A stretch of 64,000 nucleotides of DNA from Glycine soja (lineage: Eukaryota; Streptophyta; Magnoliopsida; Fabales; Fabaceae): positions 37,607,112 through 37,671,111 of the forward strand of contig NC_041002.1 of assembly GCF_004193775.1 (NCBI RefSeq), given 5' to 3'. Below are positions 59,780-64,000 of this stretch, piece by piece. Every line of letters starts with the position of its first letter. The stretch's first letter is position 1. The position numbers were made by a program, and so were the translations under genes. The notes beneath the pieces are model-generated. The model was given only the letters and a program-made list of their open reading frames with translations, did not search any database and was not told the origin of the DNA.

Positions 59780-59959
59780 GGCTTGGAAGGAAATAAAATG
59801 AAAACCAAAAATTTTGAGGTGGGTGAGTGTGAATTTCGAGAGTGAGCTGAAAACGTTTCTGGGTGTTGTTGGAATTGTGGATTGGGAATCAAAGTTGGAA
59901 TCTTGTTGGTTGAGGATACTGTATGGTGTTTCAATGACAACTGTCGACCGATACTTCAA

Positions 59960-60957
59960 ACTCTGAAAGGTGAAGTGTTGTGTTCTGGTTGGTGTCAGTC
60001 TTGGTTTGTGTTTTTTTATTTTATTTTTAATTAGTGTCTCATGACAGTAATTAATGAATTAATAAATATTCTTTCCGAATTGAAATGAATGAAAAAAAAA
60101 ATATTTGTAATAGAATAAGATATAAGTAAGTTTTAAGTTTGACCTATTTAATAATACTATATTTAAAATACCTTTTAATTAATTAGAGTTTATTCTAACA
60201 ACATTCTCTTTGTTATCTTATGCAATTAAATATAAACGATACTTTAAAAAATTAATTAATTTTTTAATTGAGTCTATCAAAAGTAAATAACTATATTTAT
60301 TTTTTTTAATTAGTGTAAATAGTGTTTATTCTTATATTTTAATTGGGAAGAAGTGTTTTTTTATTAAAAATTATGGTGGATTAAAAATAAATAGTTCTAA
60401 AACTTTATCCATCTTTATCCTGAATATCCTCTAACACCTGTTGTAGGATAAGTATTAAATCATTTTATATTTTTAGGATATTAAAAGCATTTATTTTTTA
60501 TTTAATATTTTCTTTATAAGGTAGCAGGAAGAATTGGAAGAAGATTATAAGAAGATATTATATTACTAGCTCATTAAAAATTACAGAAATATTAACAATA
60601 CACTCTATAATATATTCTTTTGAATATATTTTATTGTTAATCTATTTTTTAATTCTTTAATGACTTGTTATTGTTTTACTTTTTGTTTAATTTTTTTATA
60701 AAAACTATTGTCTTTTAAGGTATACAACTTATAGAAATGGCAATTTTACCCAAATCTTATCGTACTAATAGAAAATAGATAAGTTAACACACGCCCTCTA
60801 TTTTTAATCTATTTTTATTTTTAATTATTTAATTACTTGTTATTGTTTTATTTTTTATAAAAACTCTTGTCATTTAATCTATAAAACTTATAGAAACGGC
60901 AATTTTACCTAAATTGATCTTATGGTACTAATAGAAAATATGTTTAATAGATAAGGT

Positions 60958-60997
<40 letters not shown>

Positions 60998-61900
60998 TTT
61001 TTTAAATATCTTAAAATATGAATTATTTGATCATCTTATTGATTTTTAATTTTTATAAAATTTTACACAAATAATCAAGATAATATATAATCAATTTAAC
61101 AGTTGGTGTAAGTTCCATCAATGTTATTTGATCTCTTCCCATATTCATATAATAAATGAAATATATAATTATATGTTATTAACTATTAATTTAATTATTA
61201 AAATATAGTCTTGAATTCTAAGTAATATATACTTATTTAATTAAAATACTTAACATATATATTCAATTATATCTTTTGACTTTATAATATATATTTATAA
61301 ACTAACTAGTATTAGTGTATCATTTTTTGGCATGTCATGGCGAGTAACAACACACATGAATGGCTATTTCAATAGCAGTATCCAAAATTTTTATACACGG
61401 ACTCAGTTTATTATTTATTGTAACATTTAGAATCAAAGAGAGATATTTCGGATGAAAACAAAAATGCAAATGTGGTTCCTTTTTTCTCGAAACAAAAATA
61501 TTTCTTTTACTTCAATCTTTGGACTAAAAGAACTAAAAAAATGATATGATTCAACCTCAACCAGGAAATAGAAAATAGGTACCCAACCTCACCTTCAATG
61601 GGAGTTAGGATTTCCTCCCTGTAACCTAACCTAATTAAATGTTCTACCACCAAGATGAATAATGAATATTTCTATTTCTGCAAACACTTAACACAACCCA
61701 TACGGAAAAGTTTGGACGATTACGTCTTGTTGGGTTGAGCAATCTCAAATTCTCATACGAAGTCAATGTCTACCACCACTCATCCATTCTTTTCCCATTA
61801 TCACATCAGTGTATTCATATTTTCCCTTGCAAAAATTATAAATTACAAAAAAAAAAAGTGATTAGTTAAGTTATCAGCAAAGCCCTAAATTAAAATATTG
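59960..61900. other. Gene-free AT-rich region
   Basis: The proximal part should contain the promoter of the minus-strand DUF962 gene, but no strong TATA is singled out. A ~175-bp tandem duplication (60,655-60,785 and 60,830-60,960, with acttgttattgtttta and ggcaattttacc in both) is followed by an (AT)n tract at 60,959-60,993. Nothing coding is seen. Confidence 0.5.
60655..60993. repeat. Tandem duplication plus (AT)n tract
   Basis: Two units of about 130 bp with a spacer share acttgttattgtttta, cttatagaaa-ggcaatttta and actaatagaaaata; 17 AT units close the block. Confidence 0.7.
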
Positions 61901-61903
61901 TGT

Positions 61904-62278
61904 TTATGCGAGCAATTCCTTGTGTAAATTCTTCAAATAGAGAAAGAATATCGCAAGACATAAAGTTGATTTTTCCCAACGAGATTTGTGTGTGGAAGTA
62001 TCGTACGTATTGATACTTAACAACCTTTCAATAACAATCTTTTGATAACAGTCGTCTTTGCGCTTGCACATTGTCTTGTTATTCTCAATGAAATTACAGA
62101 ACATTTTCATCAACAAGGGGATTATGAAATTATATAACAATTTCTTTGCACTTGCATGTATTATCCAATATATATGGCAGTTAAGTGTACACTTCACAAA
62201 AATAAAGTGCTTCTTGTGATTTTCTTTCTTGATATTTTCCTCCAAACTCTTCTTAACATTTTGTAAAATGATGGCCAT
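61904..62278 (-). CDS. Possible small protein of unknown function (124 aa)
   Basis: A minus-strand open frame of 124 residues, unusually long for this AT-rich DNA. The start context AAACCATGGCC is a good plant initiation context. A TATATAAG word lies about 40 bp upstream (62,317-62,324). The protein is Lys-rich at the N-terminus, has six Cys and a hydrophobic middle (LLYNFIIPLLMKMF), and no recognised domain. The TATA-to-ATG distance would leave a leader of only about 10 nt. It may be a chance ORF or the remnant of a longer gene. Confidence 0.3.
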   Translation of the reverse strand: MAIILQNVKKSLEENIKKENHKKHFIFVKCTLNCHIYWIIHASAKKLLYNFIIPLLMKMFCNFIENNKTMCKRKDDCYQKIVIERLLSINTYDTSTHKSRWEKSTLCLAIFFLYLKNLHKELLA

Positions 62279-62907
62279 GGTTTATTCATTCAGATCTCAT
62301 AAACCCAACATGTATTCTTATATACAAGGTTAGTTTTGTAGTTTCTTAGTTAACAAAGCAAGTTAGGGGCTAGTATTATCCTACTCACCTCCATCCTCAA
62401 TTTTGATAGCCAGGAAAACTCAGCCTTAACCTAATTAAAGTAAGTTTTTCCATTAAAGTCTAGCGGATTTGGACAGGTACCTATGGGTGCAAGTTTGTTT
62501 AATTATCGTGTCTAGTATCTTTATGGATATGTGGCCGGGTACATATATTTTCTCAAATGTGAACATGGAAACAAATTCTATATACCTTACTCATTGGCAT
62601 CTCTATTAACTTATATTTATGTTTTTAAATTTTATGTTAAAGTAATATTCAATAGTAATTGAGGTAAAATGATATTGAGTTTAAATACATTTTCCTAGTA
62701 AATCTTAAATTTATTCATAAAAAATTGACCATAAACATATTACTTCTTGAGGATGTGTCAAGCTAACTTATATATGTTTGGAATGCTTAGAAATGATTTG
62801 AAGGATTTAATTCTAGAATACATTGAAAATTCTTTTGAAAATTTATTTTCTGAATGCGCTAATTAAACACTAATTTAAAATGAAATAACTATAAAAACGC
62901 TTAACTG

Positions 62908-63115
62908 TGTTAGGGATAATTCCAAAACAGTTACTAGTTTGTTAGTAGTTGATGGTGGTTAGTTAGTTGAGTTAGTCTATATATAGACATATGGTTACGT
63001 GTAACAATATATACAATACAGAATAACAGAAATTTCTTTCCAATCTTTCTCTCTCACAAGTTCATGTGTTTAGATTGATTTCTTGTTTCTTGTTTCTCCT
63101 ATTTTTGCTCCAACA
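62908..63115 (+). repeat. 5' LTR of a Ty1/copia retrotransposon running off the window
   Basis: 208 bp from TGTTAGGGATAATTCC to CTCCAACA, with a tatatatagac promoter-like stretch at about 62,978. It is followed two bases later by a primer binding site and then gag. The expected target duplication (AACTG if the start is correct) cannot be checked because the 3' end lies outside. Confidence 0.85.
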
Positions 63116-63116
63116 A

Positions 63117-63131
63117 ATTGGTATCAAGAGC
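63117..63131 (+). promoter_or_regulatory. Primer binding site of the terminal copia element
   Basis: attggtatcaagagc, the tRNA-iMet-complementary type, just after the LTR. Confidence 0.85.
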
Positions 63132-63197
63132 ATTGGTTAATGATCTAGGGATCACTCATTCCTTTCATCTGTTTTCGTTTTGATTGTTGCTGCGTTC

Positions 63198-64000
63198 ATG
63201 GGGCCAACTGGAGGAGCAAACTTTCCGGCGAACTTTCCAATGTTAGACGGCAAGAACTGGGATCGATGGAGAGTTCAGATGAAGGCATTGTTGGGATCAC
63301 AAGATGTAAACGACATTGTGGAACAAGGATTCCCTGATCTTGCTGAAGGGGCAACTGAAGAACAACGCGCCACATTCAAGGACAACAAGAAGAAAGACTG
63401 TAGAGCTTTGGTTCTCTTACACCAGTGCATAGATGATGCACATTTTGAAAAGATCTCCAATGCAAAGAATGCGAAACAAGCATGGACAATTCTTGAAACT
63501 TGTAACAAAGGAGGGGAGCAACTGAAAAAGGTTCGGCTACAAACTCTTCGCCGCCAATATGAATTGATGCAAATGGAGTCAAATGAAAAGATAGCTCAGT
63601 TCTTTAATCGGATTATCTCTCATACCAATGCCATGAAGGCATGTGGTGAGATAGTTTCTGACCAATCTATTGTTGAAAAGATATTGAGAACGCTAACCCC
63701 AAATTTTGACCATATTGTTGTGGCGATCGAAGAATCCAAGAAGCTAGATGAGTTGAAGGTAGAAGACCTTCAAGGCTCACTTGAAGCTCATGAGCAGCGG
63801 CTCATGGAGAGATCCACAGAAAGGTCTGGTGATCAGGCTTTGTTTGCTCATAATTCTAAGAAAGGGAGCAATGGTGGAAGAAATGGATCTCGAGGAAGAG
63901 GAAGGGGCAGAGGTGGAAATTACAAGAACTCTCAATATCAAGATCAAGAAAGATCTGATCAAGACAAGTCAGAAAACTCAGAAAGAAGAAGTGGTAATAG
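63198..64000 (+). CDS. Copia gag polyprotein, N-terminal part (open to window end)
   Basis: ATG at 63,198 opens a frame that stays open for 267 codons to the end of the window. Residues about 12-25 (FPMLDGKNWDRWRVQM) are the DUF4219-type start of copia gag. The UBN2 domain follows (AKQAWTILE, QLKKVRLQTLRRQYELM, KILRTLTPNFDHIVVAIEE), and then a basic Gly/Arg-rich tract (GRGRGRGGN) of the kind that precedes the CCHC knuckle, which would lie just beyond 64,000. No stop or frameshift is seen, unlike every other retroelement in the window, so this is probably a recent insertion. It is read in the same strand and order as the LTR and primer site. Confidence 0.93.
   Translation, partial: MGPTGGANFPANFPMLDGKNWDRWRVQMKALLGSQDVNDIVEQGFPDLAEGATEEQRATFKDNKKKDCRALVLLHQCIDDAHFEKISNAKNAKQAWTILETCNKGGEQLKKVRLQTLRRQYELMQMESNEKIAQFFNRIISHTNAMKACGEIVSDQSIVEKILRTLTPNFDHIVVAIEESKKLDELKVEDLQGSLEAHEQRLMERSTERSGDQALFAHNSKKGSNGGRNGSRGRGRGRGGNYKNSQYQDQERSDQDKSENSERRSGN

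Overview
The window is plant nuclear DNA. Genes have GT-AG (once apparently GC-AG) introns, intergenic DNA is very AT-rich, and most of the window is LTR retrotransposon, CACTA and LINE sequence. The repeat families (LTRs with TGGTAATCGATTACCA palindromes, an LTR with GCGCTTAGCGC motifs, a CACTA element with ACATCGGTT subterminal hairpins) and the protein sequences suggest a legume, most likely soybean (Glycine). That is recognition from memory, not a database result.

Layout. 1-1320: last four exons of a DEX1-type FG-GAP protein gene. 1.8-7.6 kb: gene-free, with degenerate ACC/ATC trinucleotide blocks and small tandem repeats. 7.6-10.9 kb: an intact two-exon pectinesterase with a PMEI pro-region, preceded by three tandem ~215-bp copies of a TATA-containing unit. 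10.9-17.6 kb: decayed repeats and a solo LTR. 17,629-56,024: a nest of transposable elements. 56-62.9 kb: mostly gene-free, with one small intact DUF962/Mpo1-like gene on the minus strand, a possible small ORF, a foldback element and an LTR-like fragment. 62,908 to the end: 5' LTR, primer binding site and open gag of a well-preserved Ty1/copia element that runs off the window.

The nest can be resolved by target-site duplications (TSDs). An old, decayed plus-strand Ty1/copia element (17,629-56,024, TSD ATCTT) was hit twice. One hit is a minus-strand Sirevirus-like copia element (20,400-39,698, TSD ATTAT). The other is a 13.2-kb CACTA transposon (40,057-53,263, TSD AAT), which splits the outer integrase. 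The Sirevirus-like element holds three solo LTRs with their own TSDs (20,412-22,036; 33,572-35,456; 37,915-39,466), a truncated LTR (25,492-27,556), and a duplicated LTR-end/PBS/leader segment. The CACTA element carries subterminal hairpin arrays, a ten-exon pseudogene combining a plant-transposase region and a Ulp1/C48 peptidase domain, a truncated TNP2-type transposase, apparently captured host-gene fragments including a ~260-bp-arm inverted repeat, a ~455-bp GT microsatellite and scrambled LINE pieces.

Only three host genes look functional: DEX1, the pectinesterase and the DUF962 gene. They have no evident functional relation to one another. No prokaryotic-type system, CRISPR array, rRNA or tRNA gene was seen.
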